From DATAQC01 sp051005135 (lineage in GTDB: Bacteria; Actinomycetota; Acidimicrobiia; Acidimicrobiales; AC-14): a stretch of 50,756 nt of DNA. Location of the stretch: the NCBI GenBank assembly GCA_051005135.1, contig JBPCJQ010000019.1:1-50756 (forward strand), read 5' to 3'. The translations under genes were made by a program, and so were the position numbers. This document shows positions 8,028 through 15,752 of the stretch, piece after piece. Each line of letters opens with the position of its first letter. Position 1 is the stretch's first letter. The notes beneath the pieces were generated by a model, which was not told the DNA's origin, ran no database searches, and saw only the letters and a program-made list of their open reading frames with translations.

Positions 8028-8704
8028 CACCTCCCCCCGGCCATGGGAGACGACTCGGCGTCTTCTTCGCCCTTGGAGGCGCGCACGGCACGGCCCACGC
8101 CGAAGCCGGCCGCCATCGCGCCCAGAAGGAAGGTGCCGGGGCGACGGCGAGCGAAGGCCTGCAGGTCGCCGAGCACGGCGGTCAGACCCTGTCTTTCGAT
8201 GTCGGTGGCCAGGCTGTAGACCCGATCCGCAACGTCATAGACGGCGGTGGCGGCATCGGACACGTAGGGCGCCAGCGTGTCGGCGTCGTCGGGTCGGCCC
8301 TCGGCCAGGGCCTGGACCTCGTCGCCCAGCTCCGACAGCGTGTCGGCCAGGCGCCGGGACTGTGTCTTGGCCTGGGACTCGAGCTGGGACAGGGCCTCCT
8401 CGCCAAGGGTACGGGCTTGGTCGACCACCTCTCCCCGCACCTGGTCGGCCTGCTCCTTGGCCGTGGCCCCGACCCGGCGGGCCTGACGGGCGGCCACGCC
8501 CACCACCGCTTGGCCCTTCTCCTGGGCCGTCGACGCCACGGCTTGGGCCTCGTCGGCGGCCTTGGATGCCACCTGTTGGCCCTCCTCGGCGGCCCGTGAG
8601 CCGGCTCGGGCCGCGGGCAATTCTGTGGTCCGCGGCAGGCGCGGTGGCCGGCCCGGCCTCGGTGCGCCGCCCTGCCTCGCCGGTGTGGGTGGTCGTCGTG
8701 CCAT
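8027..8704 (-). CDS. Amphipathic helix-rich membrane-associated protein
   Basis: About 225 residues. After a basic, Pro-rich start come roughly 120 residues of Ala/Gln/Glu-rich helix without Cys or Trp (AAEEGQQVASKAADEAQAVA, EKGQAVVGVAARQARRVGAT), then DTLSELGDEVQALAEGRPDD and a glycine-rich hydrophobic segment FLLGAMAAGFGVGRAVRA near the C-terminus. I do not recognise a named family; the composition suggests a coiled or apolipoprotein-like protein tethered by its tail. ATG at 8704 has GAGGAGG seven bases upstream. It heads the chain with Holin-X, DUF3618 and YihY, which share the same kind of architecture. Confidence 0.75.
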   Translation of the reverse strand: MARRPPTPARQGGAPRPGRPPRLPRTTELPAARAGSRAAEEGQQVASKAADEAQAVASTAQEKGQAVVGVAARQARRVGATAKEQADQVRGEVVDQARTLGEEALSQLESQAKTQSRRLADTLSELGDEVQALAEGRPDDADTLAPYVSDAATAVYDVADRVYSLATDIERQGLTAVLGDLQAFARRRPGTFLLGAMAAGFGVGRAVRASKGEEDAESSPMAGGR

Positions 8705-8909
8705 CAGTACTGCCTCCTCATGTGTTGGTTGAAGCGCTGAGCCGATCCCTGACTTGCCAGATGGCGCCGCCCCTTTCGGTCGACCGTGGTCCACCGCCGC
8801 AGGGGGGGCCGTCCGGACTGAGCAGTTGGGGGTCTTGGCCTAGTCCTTGCCGAACATCTTTCCCAGACCGCCGAGCTTGCCGTCGAGACGGCGGGGTCGA
8901 CCCCTGTGC

Positions 8910-9647
8910 TCAGCGCTTCTTTGGCTCGCGCTCGACGTCGATCTGTTCCCTGCGGATCTCTTCGGAGACCGTGCGCTCCTCGGTGGAGGTGTCGGTATCC
9001 ACTCTCAACCGCTCCTTGGGCACCGCCTGCTTGTCGACGACGACCTCCTCCTCGCTGAGGACGACCTCGTGCTCGCCGGCACTGATCTCGGGTCCGCCCA
9101 TGGCCTGGTCGACGTTGTCCTCGGTGATGGGCTCCCGCTCGACACGCACCACCTCGCGTTCCACCGGCACGGTGGTGGTAACCGGTTCGGTGACCACGTA
9201 CTTCTTCAGGCGCACGAGCTCGGACGGCCGTCGAACGGTGCCCACCCGCAGTTCCTCCTCCGAGCGGGTCATGGCGTCGTCACCCCCGATCTGAGGCGCC
9301 GGGGCGGGGCGGGGGCCATCCCCGGCAGTCCCCCCCGAGGTGGCCACGCCGTAGTGGTCGAAGAGGCACGCCTCTTCGGCGGGGTCCAGATCGACGTCGG
9401 GCTCGACCTTGGGGGCATCGCTGACCTGGTCCTTGGCGTAGGGGATCTGGATGGCGTCTTTTTGGGTGATGGCACCGGCGAAGGGGGCGAGGGTCTCCTT
9501 CTTCCCAAACAGACCTGTCTGGACGAGCAGCCACACGGGCTGGCCGGTCTGGTCATCGACGTACACGTCGGCGAGCTTGCCCAACTTCTCCCCATCGCGG
9601 TCGATCACTGGGCTACCGGTCAAGTGTTCGGGGTTCGGTGTGCTCAT
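8910..9647 (-). CDS. PRC-barrel and DUF2382 stress protein
   Basis: The N-terminal half is a PRC-barrel (GSPVIDRDGEKLGKLADVYV then QPVWLLVQTGLFGKKETLAP). The C-terminal half is a DUF2382 (YsnF/AvaK-type) domain with its regular charged strands RLKKYVVTEPVTTTVPVERE, VVVDKQAVPKERLRVDTDT and a final EEIRREQIDVE. The combination is common in Actinobacteria and is linked to stress or desiccation; the molecular role is unknown. ATG at 9647 has AGGAGAC upstream. A separate C-terminal tail (LGGLGKMFGKD then TAG near 8840) lies downstream on the same strand with no recognisable gene attached. Confidence 0.9.
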   Translation of the reverse strand: MSTPNPEHLTGSPVIDRDGEKLGKLADVYVDDQTGQPVWLLVQTGLFGKKETLAPFAGAITQKDAIQIPYAKDQVSDAPKVEPDVDLDPAEEACLFDHYGVATSGGTAGDGPRPAPAPQIGGDDAMTRSEEELRVGTVRRPSELVRLKKYVVTEPVTTTVPVEREVVRVEREPITEDNVDQAMGGPEISAGEHEVVLSEEEVVVDKQAVPKERLRVDTDTSTEERTVSEEIRREQIDVEREPKKR

Positions 9648-9704
9648 CGGTCGTCTCCTGATCCGTTGTTGTCATCCGAGGACCTCCCTGCCGCCGGACC
9701 AGGG

Positions 9705-9905
9705 TCAGGCCTCAGCCGTCACAAGAGATAACGCTTTGCGGGTCGAGGCATTACGCGCGACTTCTTTCCCGAGGTCGCCGAGCGCCCGACGCTCGCTGAT
9801 GGGTCCGACGACGAGGCTCCAGACGTGCCGACCCGTGCAGCAACCTTCGTCGGGGGGCCACTCGCACATCCCGTCTGCCTCGACTGCGTCCCTTGCCAGG
9901 GTCAC
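9705..9905 (-). CDS. Small Cys-containing protein coupled to the STAS gene
   Basis: A 66-residue frame with no family I recognise. Its GTG at 9905 overlaps the STAS stop as GTGA, the same coupling used by confident operons in this window, which is the main reason to accept it. The protein has two adjacent Cys (DEGCCTGRHVW) and one more upstream, and no membrane segment. Role unknown; a partner of the STAS regulator is possible from position alone. Confidence 0.4.
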   Translation of the reverse strand: MTLARDAVEADGMCEWPPDEGCCTGRHVWSLVVGPISERRALGDLGKEVARNASTRKALSLVTAEA

Positions 9906-10264
9906 GAAAACAGCCGGTCGAGACGGTGGATGGCTTCGACTTCCTCGACAGCGTCGTCCACGTTGGCCAGCAGCTCGGCCAGGTGCCTCACCCGCCCGAG
10001 CTCATAGATTTCTCGCGTCGGTGAGCGCACGACCAGGTCGCGCCCGAGCTCCTCCGTGGTCCTCATGGCGTCGATCAGCACCCGCATCCCCGTCGATCCG
10101 ATGCCAACCGTCCGCCGCAGATCCACGACCAGGCGTCGATATCCCTGTTTGATGAAGGCTCCCAGCTCATCCCCGAGCGTCTGGCTGGTGACGTCGTCGA
10201 GTTCGCCCTCGACCGCCACCCAGTACTCGTCCACCTCGGCGGCACCCCACCGCAGCACGCTCAC
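9902..10264 (-). CDS. STAS-domain anti-sigma-factor antagonist
   Basis: About 120 residues that read as one STAS domain: VAVEGELDDVTSQTLGDELG, then GYRRLVVDLRRTVGIGSTGM and RVLIDAMRTTEELGRDLVVR. In this family the Ser of the DSSG-type loop is phosphorylated by an anti-sigma kinase; here the loop reads GIGSTGM and keeps the Ser. Such proteins release sigma factors by binding their anti-sigma partner. The GTG at 10264 has AGGGG ten bases upstream; GTG at 10273 is an alternative. It is divergent from a membrane-linked sigma factor gene at 10472, which makes a regulatory link attractive but unproved. Confidence 0.82.
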   Translation of the reverse strand: MSVLRWGAAEVDEYWVAVEGELDDVTSQTLGDELGAFIKQGYRRLVVDLRRTVGIGSTGMRVLIDAMRTTEELGRDLVVRSPTREIYELGRVRHLAELLANVDDAVEEVEAIHRLDRLFS

Positions 10265-10471
10265 CCGCGCCACCCCTGGCGCGCCGATACGCCGCCACGA
10301 TGGCCAAATAGACCCCTGGTGTCGTCTCGGGTACCTGTGGGTGAAGGGCAGGTTTCCCAGGGGCTCACACTGATAACAACGCCTTGGAGGCCCGCGGATT
10401 ACGCTTGTTCTTGGACCAGGGCCCGCACCAAGCGGCGATGTCGGGCCTACCGTGACCTCAGGAGGGTGGTG

Positions 10472-11653
10472 ATGGGCACTGACTCGAAGGGCGACGAGGC
10501 GGGCGACGCCGACCTCGTTCAACTTCATGACTTGGTGCGCCGTGTCGTCGGTGCTCGTGTGAGGGACGCCGCCATGGTCGACGACTTGGTTCAGGAGACC
10601 TTGGTTCGGGTGCTGGCGGCGCGTGGCCGTCTGGACGACGGGGCTCTGGCTCCCTACGCCGTGGTCACTGCCCGAAATCTCGTGCGCACACTTGCCCGAG
10701 AGGACGAGCGGCGGCGCCGACACAGCCACCGGCTGTTCGAGGACCCGACGACCCCGTCGCCCGAGGAGGGGGTTGTGCAGGACGAGGAGAGGTCGGCCCT
10801 GGCCCTGGCCTGGTCAAAGCTGGGCCCAGAGGAGCGACGCACGCTCGCCGATCACGAGATCGCAGGAGACGACATCGCCGCGTTGGCCGAGGAGTCGGAC
10901 TCGACACCCGGCGCCGTCGCCGTTCGCCTCAGTCGCACCCGGGCCCGCCTGCGCGTCGAGTATCTGCTTGCTCTGCGGCGGGTGGAGCTGCCCACCGCCC
11001 GCTGTCGATCAGTGCTGCTGGCCATCTCCGCCCGTGATCAACGCCGCCAGCAGACCCTGGCTGTCGGTGAGCACCTTTTCCAGTGTGAGTGTTGCGCATC
11101 TCTCAGTGAGCCACTGCTCAAACGCAGCCGTCCACTCGCGGCATTGTGGCCACCGCTGGCAGGGTGGGAGCTCGTCAAGCGCCTCGGCCGGGGCGCCCCC
11201 AGGGTGGGTCGTTGGGCGCGCAGCCATCCCGTACACGCGACGGGTGGGGCCAGCGGACTCGCCGTGGTGGCCATCTCCATTGTCCTGCTCACCCGTCCCG
11301 ACACCACCTGGCTGCGCATCGGCAACAGGTCGCTCCTGCCGCCTCCTCCGGCGAGCGAGCTGTCGGCACTGGCCAGCCGGCCAGTGGAGGCGAGGTCGGT
11401 GACGGTGCAGAGCGTGGTCACGCCGACCGGGTTCTGGGTGGGAACCAGCCAGCACGATCGGGTATTCGTCGAGATGCTCGCGACACTCCCCTTCCCCGTC
11501 ACGGCCAACCAGAAGGTGAGCTTCGTCGGCTACGTCGACCCCAACCACGAGGACTCGGCCGAGCGCTACGGGTTAGGCGGCCAAGGCGCCGCCCAGCTCC
11601 GCTACGAGGGGTACCACCTTCACGCCGAAGCGAATGCACTTCGCAAAGGTTGA
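10472..11653 (+). CDS. ECF-like sigma factor fused to Cys-rich segment, membrane helix and outer domain
   Basis: A 393-residue fusion. Residues about 15-90 are sigma-70 region 2 (AAMVDDLVQETLVRVLAARG, YAVVTARNLVRTLARE); 105-165 are region 4 (SKLGPEERRTLADHEIAGDD, TPGAVAVRLSRTRARLR). Next comes a Cys/His cluster (C178, H201, C205, C207, C208) resembling a zf-HC2 anti-sigma module, a basic stretch, one hydrophobic helix at about 257-273, and a C-terminal domain of about 110 residues containing VVTPTGFWVGTSQHDRVFVE and QKVSFVGYVDPN, probably outside the membrane. The ATG at 10472 has AGGAGGGTGGTG upstream. The layout implies a sigma factor held at the membrane by its own anti-sigma-like part, released by proteolysis or a conformational signal. 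The release mechanism is inference. Confidence 0.85.
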   Translation: MGTDSKGDEAGDADLVQLHDLVRRVVGARVRDAAMVDDLVQETLVRVLAARGRLDDGALAPYAVVTARNLVRTLAREDERRRRHSHRLFEDPTTPSPEEGVVQDEERSALALAWSKLGPEERRTLADHEIAGDDIAALAEESDSTPGAVAVRLSRTRARLRVEYLLALRRVELPTARCRSVLLAISARDQRRQQTLAVGEHLFQCECCASLSEPLLKRSRPLAALWPPLAGWELVKRLGRGAPRVGRWARSHPVHATGGASGLAVVAISIVLLTRPDTTWLRIGNRSLLPPPPASELSALASRPVEARSVTVQSVVTPTGFWVGTSQHDRVFVEMLATLPFPVTANQKVSFVGYVDPNHEDSAERYGLGGQGAAQLRYEGYHLHAEANALRKG

Positions 11654-11804
11654 GCCATCGCGAGCCTCTCCGGATAGTCCGCTCGACGGCGGAACGTACC
11701 GTTGTCCCGATCACCGGCCGTCTACCCGGCCCAAACACGCGCCATGAAGCGATCAAGTCCACAGTCGCGACATCGCAGGTTGCACGTTCGGTAGCGCGTC
11801 CTGG

Positions 11805-11935
11805 TGTTCCATAGCGTGATGCAGTTGAGGACCAAGCCAGGGCGCCAAGCTAGTCTTCCATCCCCTCGCGGTAGTGCTGGTACAGCTCCCCCTTGCGGCC
11901 GTGGAACACGTGGCGGCCCAGGCTGTGCGGGAGCC
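11805..11935 (-). pseudogene. Tn3-family transposase C-terminal remnant
   Basis: Minus-strand text LGRHVFHGRKGELYQHYREG then MED is followed by an in-frame TAG where the family has CAG (Gln), then LGAL, then, after a one-base shift, GLVLNCITLWNT. This is a conserved block near the C-terminus of actinobacterial Tn3-type transposases. The stop, the shift and the lack of sequence on either side show a dead fragment. No Tn3-type terminal repeat is recognisable nearby. Confidence 0.75.
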
Positions 11936-12083
11936 GGGACCCGGTCGTCGTTCCTCCTGCGGGACGGTCGGAGCGTACCAACGCCGGGCTCACAACAGGA
12001 CGCCGTCTGCGGTGGGTCGTTCAACAGGCCGAGGTTCCCGTTGTAGCCGCAGTTCCGAGCGTCGGCGCAGTACCGTTCGTGGG

Positions 12084-12320
12084 ATGAGTCGGGTGCGGAC
12101 CCTTTTCGCAGGATGCTACGAGGCGCAACGTACGGCCGCGCTCTCTGGGGTTCCGCAGTCGACTGTGTACGATCTGGCTGAGGCGGCGTCGTCTCGCAGC
12201 GCGATCGGTTTGCGGAACGTGAGGACCGGGCGACGTCACGCGCGGTGTCGGAACCCAGCGCGCGAGTTGCCTCGGGATTCGATCTCGAGGGTCCTGCCGC
12301 TCGCAGGACGGCAAGTGTAG
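12084..12320 (+). pseudogene. Truncated HTH/DUF433-type antitoxin start
   Basis: The first 33 residues read MSRVRTLFAGCYEAQRTAAL then SGVPQSTVYDLAEAA. This matches the MerR-like helix-turn-helix opening of DUF433-linked antitoxins (aldRAAALAGVP.STVYdWar). After that the frame turns into Arg-rich text with no similarity, so the gene body is lost. It probably belonged to a toxin-antitoxin operon. Starting ATG is 12084. Confidence 0.45.
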
Positions 12321-12352
12321 GTGAGAATCGGCGATCTGGCACGCTGGGGCTG

Positions 12353-12616
12353 GTGAACTACGGGGACGGGACCAGTGGCTACGTGGTGTTGGAGCAGGAT
12401 CCCGTCCGCGAGGAGGACGTGCACGACGCGCTGGCCGACATCAGGGCGGCGCCGCCCGACGACCCGGCCACCGAAGCCCGTCCCAACGCCAGCGCAGGGT
12501 GGGAGACGGCCCTGGACGTGCCCCCGATGCCCAAGGCCGAACGATACTGGGCCCTCAACAGGCCTCGGCCCGACGGGGCCGTCATTTACTGGGCTGCGGC
12601 ACCCGGCAGGACGTAA
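12353..12616 (+). CDS. Small hypothetical protein
   Basis: An 87-residue frame starting at a GTG: VNYGDGTSGYVVLEQDPVRE, then DVHDALADIRAAPPDDPATE and a C-terminal PKAERYWALNRPRPDG. Acidic, no membrane segment, no family I can name. There is no good ribosome site, and the last 35 bases overlap the convergent membrane-protein gene at 12582. Base composition is like real coding sequence, but it could be a fragment of a larger lost gene, since both flanks are degenerate. Confidence 0.35.
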   Translation: MNYGDGTSGYVVLEQDPVREEDVHDALADIRAAPPDDPATEARPNASAGWETALDVPPMPKAERYWALNRPRPDGAVIYWAAAPGRT

Positions 12617-12800
12617 CTTTCGGGTTCACGCCGACGTAGTTGAGCGGTCCGGCCAGGATCGTTACCACGATCGTTCCCGCGTTGGCACAGTTGTCGACAG
12701 ACCCGCTGTAATAGTGCCGCTGACCGGCCGCGATGGCCCCGATGAGTAGCCATACGATCAGCAGAGCCGAAACGATGGGTGCTGCGCCGCTTCTACGCAC
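12582..12800 (-). CDS. Small actinobacterial membrane protein
   Basis: A 72-residue protein: a hydrophobic N-terminal helix (PIVSALLIVWLLIGAIAAGQ), then NCANAGTIVVTILAGPLNYV and GVNPKVTSCRVPQP. I recognise the pattern (R.YF...NCA.AGT...TVLAGPLNY.GVNPKV..C) as a widespread short actinobacterial family of unknown function. The GTG at 12800 has GGAGGT with a six-base spacer. The gene appears complete, unlike its neighbours. Confidence 0.75.
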   Translation of the reverse strand: MRRSGAAPIVSALLIVWLLIGAIAAGQRHYYSGSVDNCANAGTIVVTILAGPLNYVGVNPKVTSCRVPQPSK

Positions 12801-13170
12801 GAGTTACCTCCGTCAATGAAGCCTTTGGCCGCTGCGACGCCGGCATCCGGACGGCGAGGATGGCGGTGTCGTCCCGGGGAAGTCCATCTCGGTAGTCACT
12901 GACATGGGCCTCAATCGAGGCAGCCATGTGTGCTGCGGTGCTTGAGAGCGCATTGCCGGCGATGAACTGGCAGAGGCCGTCGACGCCGAGTTCCTCGGCG
13001 CCCCGCCGAAGCGCCTCCTCCACCGCCGCGAACTGCTCTGCGTCGGGGGCGAGGCCGACGCAACTTTGGTACCAGGAGCGGGCCGTGTCGACGACGGTGA
13101 CGAAGGCGAGGGGTGCCTCGAGAAGCACCGAGTCAGACGATTGAAGGCTTCATCGCTGGCGCTGGTCCCA
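12793..13170 (-). pseudogene. Collapsed GAF/SpoIIE-type PP2C phosphatase
   Basis: From about 13165 the minus strand reads ASDEAFNRLT, shifts frame near 13120, then LLEAPLAFVTVVDTARSWYQ and SCVGLAPDAEQ: the start of a GAF domain. The next residues jump to FAAVEEALRRGAEELGVDGL and then DYRDGLPRDDTAILAVRMP, the extreme C-terminus of a SpoIIE/PP2C serine phosphatase. Some 300 residues (the rest of GAF and the phosphatase metal site) are missing. It cannot be catalytic. It overlaps the small membrane-protein gene start by eight bases. Confidence 0.7.
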
Positions 13171-13653
13171 CGTTCGCTGCCCTCACCGCCGCCGAGTCGC
13201 CCAGCTTGGAACCCCGGCCCCAACCCGGAGGTGGGGACCACAGACAGGACGCCGCGTCTCCCGTCCGGCTGGTCGTCCATTGGAACCCCTCATCATCCTC
13301 GGCCGACTGGCCGGGTCAGTCCTACTCAACCGGGAGGTCGCACGCCGGGGTCCAGGGCCTACGTCCACACCACTTTCCCATTCAATCGCGTGTCTAGCAA
13401 GGTTCGTGGGCGTCACCCCACGACGGTTGTCGAGTCCCGATCCGGATGCATTCCTTTCCGTATTGACACGTTTACCACCGGAGACCCCCAAGGCGGCCTT
13501 CCGGGCCTACGGCCGGCGGGGCGACCCGAACCCGGTGGCCAACAGCGTCGCCTCGGGGCCACTCATACCCGCAAGTTGACCCGCGGCCTCGTCGGTGGCG
13601 GTGGATGGCCGACACGAGCCGTCGAGCCCTGCCAATCCCGGCAACAGGCTGCG
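13171..13653 (+). other. Gene-free stretch
   Basis: About 480 bases with no frame on either strand that resembles a known protein, no tRNA cloverleaf and no clear repeat. It lies between a decayed phosphatase and the toxin-antitoxin promoter, so it is probably more decayed sequence. Confidence 0.5.
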
Positions 13654-13681
13654 CTACTAGTAGTGTACCTACGCTACACTA
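13654..13681 (+). promoter_or_regulatory. Operator/promoter of the toxin-antitoxin operon
   Basis: CTACTAGTAG (13654-13663) is a perfect 10-base palindrome and overlaps a perfect 7+7 inverted repeat, TAGTGTA (13661-13667) and TACACTA (13675-13681), with a 7-base spacer. TACACT (13675-13680) also fits a -10 box and lies seven bases before the antitoxin ATG, so the transcript is probably leaderless. Binding by the antitoxin would block RNA polymerase directly. Confidence 0.7.
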
Positions 13682-13687
13682 GCCCCC

Positions 13688-14110
13688 ATGGCGCAACCAA
13701 CGTCGTTCCGGTTGCCCGGCGATCTTCTGGCGCGACTGGAGCAGGAGGCGGCGAGCTCGGGGTCAACGGTCACAGCGCTCGTGTCGGGCCTTCTCGACGA
13801 GGGACTCAAAACGCGGCGCTTCCCAGGCATCGTCTACCGCGACGGACCCGCCGGACGGCGAGCCGGCGTCGTCCACGGGCCAGACGTATGGGAGCTCGTC
13901 CGAGCCGTGAAGTACGGCGAAGGCGACGGAGAGCAGCGCCTACGACGGGTCGCTGGTGAGCTCGGTATTCCCGTCTCCCAGCTCCGGCTGGCTGTTGACT
14001 TCTACGTTGCGTTCCCGGAGGAGATCGATGATCGCATCGCCGATGACGAGCATACCGCAAGGGGGGTGCATGATCTCATCGCTCGACGCGACCGCCTGAT
14101 GTCGGGGTGA
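13688..14110 (+). CDS. Ribbon-helix-helix type antitoxin
   Basis: A 140-residue protein whose first 45 residues form a CopG/Arc-like DNA-binding fold: MAQPTSFRLPGDLLARLEQE then AASSGSTVTALVSGLLDEGL. The rest (YRDGPAGRRAGVVHGPDVWE, GELGIPVSQLRLAVDFYVAF) resembles the C-terminal region of antitoxins paired with DUF5615 PIN-like toxins. The toxin gene begins inside its stop (GTGA). The start is fixed by the operator seven bases upstream. It should both neutralise the toxin and repress the operon. Confidence 0.82.
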   Translation: MAQPTSFRLPGDLLARLEQEAASSGSTVTALVSGLLDEGLKTRRFPGIVYRDGPAGRRAGVVHGPDVWELVRAVKYGEGDGEQRLRRVAGELGIPVSQLRLAVDFYVAFPEEIDDRIADDEHTARGVHDLIARRDRLMSG

Positions 14111-14451
14111 GATGGCTGATCGACGAGATGCTCCCCCGTGCTGCGGAGCTCTTGAACCAGCGAGGCCACGACGTCGTCTCAGTGCACGATGTCGGACTCA
14201 CCGGAGCTGCTGACTCGGACGTCTTCGACCTCGCCGTCGCCGACCAGCGTCTGGTGGTCACCGAGAACTTCGCCGACTACTCGTTGCTCCTCACCCAGCA
14301 CCTCAGCAACGACCAACCGTGCGTACCAGTTGTCTTCATCCACAAGCCTCGCTCTCCGAGAGGCGGCGCGCTCGCGGGGCACCTAACTGCACGCCTCGAC
14401 GCGTGGGCTGCTGCAAACCCCGATCCGTACGTCGGTGCTCACTGGCCGTAG
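14107..14451 (+). CDS. DUF5615 PIN-like toxin
   Basis: A 114-residue protein. It opens RWLIDEMLPRAAELLNQRGH, where LIDEMLP is the first acidic motif of DUF5615/Mut7-C PIN-like nucleases, followed by GAADSDVFDLAVADQRLVVT and ENFADYS with the further acidic residues. Length and acidic positions are normal, so an active RNase is expected. The GTG at 14107 overlaps the antitoxin stop by four bases. Target RNA is unknown. Confidence 0.82.
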   Translation: MRWLIDEMLPRAAELLNQRGHDVVSVHDVGLTGAADSDVFDLAVADQRLVVTENFADYSLLLTQHLSNDQPCVPVVFIHKPRSPRGGALAGHLTARLDAWAAANPDPYVGAHWP

Positions 14452-14564
14452 CAGCGCATACAGCGAAGCCCTGCTGCCGGCGGTGCCGGCCAGTCGACGA
14501 GGCAGTGCAACGGCATCCGGGTGCCCGCCGTCGACGCCCGTACTGGCTGCGCCGCCGCCTTCGA

Positions 14565-15749
14565 CTAGACGCCTCGCCCTGCGGGCCCCGCACAAACAGA
14601 CATGGGGTCGAACGCGACGGCGGGTGGACCGACCCCGAAGAGGTGGGCCATGGCCGCCACCGTGCGCTCGGCTGCCCGCCCGTCGCCGTAGGGGTTGATC
14701 GCCCGGGCCATCGCCGCGTAGGCCACCTCGTCGTGCAGCAGCTCTCGCACCGCAGCCACGATGGCCGCCTGGTCGGTGCCCACCAGGCGAACGGTGCCGG
14801 CGTACACCGCCTCGGGCCGCTCGGTGGTGTCGCGCATCACCAGCACCGGCCGTCCCAGGCAGGGACCCTCTTCCTGGATGCCACCGCTGTCGGTGAGCAA
14901 GATGGTCGCCCTCCGCATGAGGGTCGCGAACGAGCCGTAGCTGAGGGGCTCGATGATGCGCACGTTGGCCAGCCCGTCGACGGCGGGCAGGATGGCCTGG
15001 CGCACGACGGGGTTGCGGTGCACGGGGAAGACCACGAGCAGGTCGGGCTCGGCCCCGGCCAGCTCGGCCAGGGCGCGCCCGATGGCCTGCATGGGCTCGC
15101 CCCACGACTCCCTTCGGTGGGCGGTGACCACCAGCACCCGGCGGGGGTCGTCGTCGAGGTCGGCCAGGGCGGCATCGCCGTAGCCCGACGACTGCTCCAC
15201 GGCCCACAGCAGGGCGTCGATGACGGTGTTGCCGGTGACGACCACGCCCGAGGGATCCACGCCCTCGGCCAAGAGGTTGTCGCGGTTGGTGGGGGTGGGC
15301 GCCAGGTGCAGAGCGGTCACCTGGGTGGTGAGCCGGCGGTTGATCTCTTCGGGGAACGGCGAGCGAGCGTGGTGGGTGCGCAACCCCGCTTCCACGTGCA
15401 CCACCGGCACCCCGGCGTAGAAGGCGGCCAGGGCGCCCGCGAACGTGGTGGCGGTGTCGCCCTGGACGACCACCGCGTCGGGGCGACTCTCGACGATGAG
15501 GCCGGAGAGGCCGGTCAGGGCGCGGGTCGCCAGCTCGGTGAGGCTCTGGCCCGGTTGGATGATGTTGAGGTCGTGACGGGGACGGATGGCGAACAGGGAC
15601 AGGACCTGGTCGACCATCTCCCGGTGCTGCGCGGTGAGCGCGACGTATGCAGAGAAGTGGGGCGACCCCTCAAGACCACGGATGACGGGGGCCAGCTTGA
15701 TCGCCTCGGGCCGGGTCCCGAGCACGACCATGATGGACCGCTCTGCCAA
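14565..15749 (-). CDS. wecB: UDP-N-acetylglucosamine 2-epimerase
   Basis: Interconverts UDP-GlcNAc and UDP-ManNAc, a precursor of cell-surface polysaccharide. The 394 residues contain the family signatures VVLGTRPEAIKLAPVIRGLE, VVQGDTATTFAGALAAFYAG, VVHVEAGLRTHHARSPFPEE, VVTAHRRESWGEP and LLTDSGGIQEEGPCLGRPVL, so the enzyme should be active and non-hydrolysing. The TTG at 15749 lies three bases after the preceding stop; an ATG at 15731 is the alternative and also precedes all conserved sequence. The last 15 or so residues after FGVGPP are non-conserved. It follows an L,D-transpeptidase gene, consistent with wall biogenesis. Confidence 0.93.
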   Translation of the reverse strand: MAERSIMVVLGTRPEAIKLAPVIRGLEGSPHFSAYVALTAQHREMVDQVLSLFAIRPRHDLNIIQPGQSLTELATRALTGLSGLIVESRPDAVVVQGDTATTFAGALAAFYAGVPVVHVEAGLRTHHARSPFPEEINRRLTTQVTALHLAPTPTNRDNLLAEGVDPSGVVVTGNTVIDALLWAVEQSSGYGDAALADLDDDPRRVLVVTAHRRESWGEPMQAIGRALAELAGAEPDLLVVFPVHRNPVVRQAILPAVDGLANVRIIEPLSYGSFATLMRRATILLTDSGGIQEEGPCLGRPVLVMRDTTERPEAVYAGTVRLVGTDQAAIVAAVRELLHDEVAYAAMARAINPYGDGRAAERTVAAMAHLFGVGPPAVAFDPMSVCAGPAGRGV

Positions 15750-15752
15750 CTG

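Noticed and set aside
13494..13560. Possible tRNA in the GC-rich text around GGCGACCCGAACCCGG
   Set aside because: No acceptor stem, anticodon arm or T-loop consensus could be arranged around it.
14383..15207. Long minus-strand frame overlapping wecB in another frame
   Set aside because: It is a shadow of wecB with Arg/Gly/Ala-rich content and no motifs.
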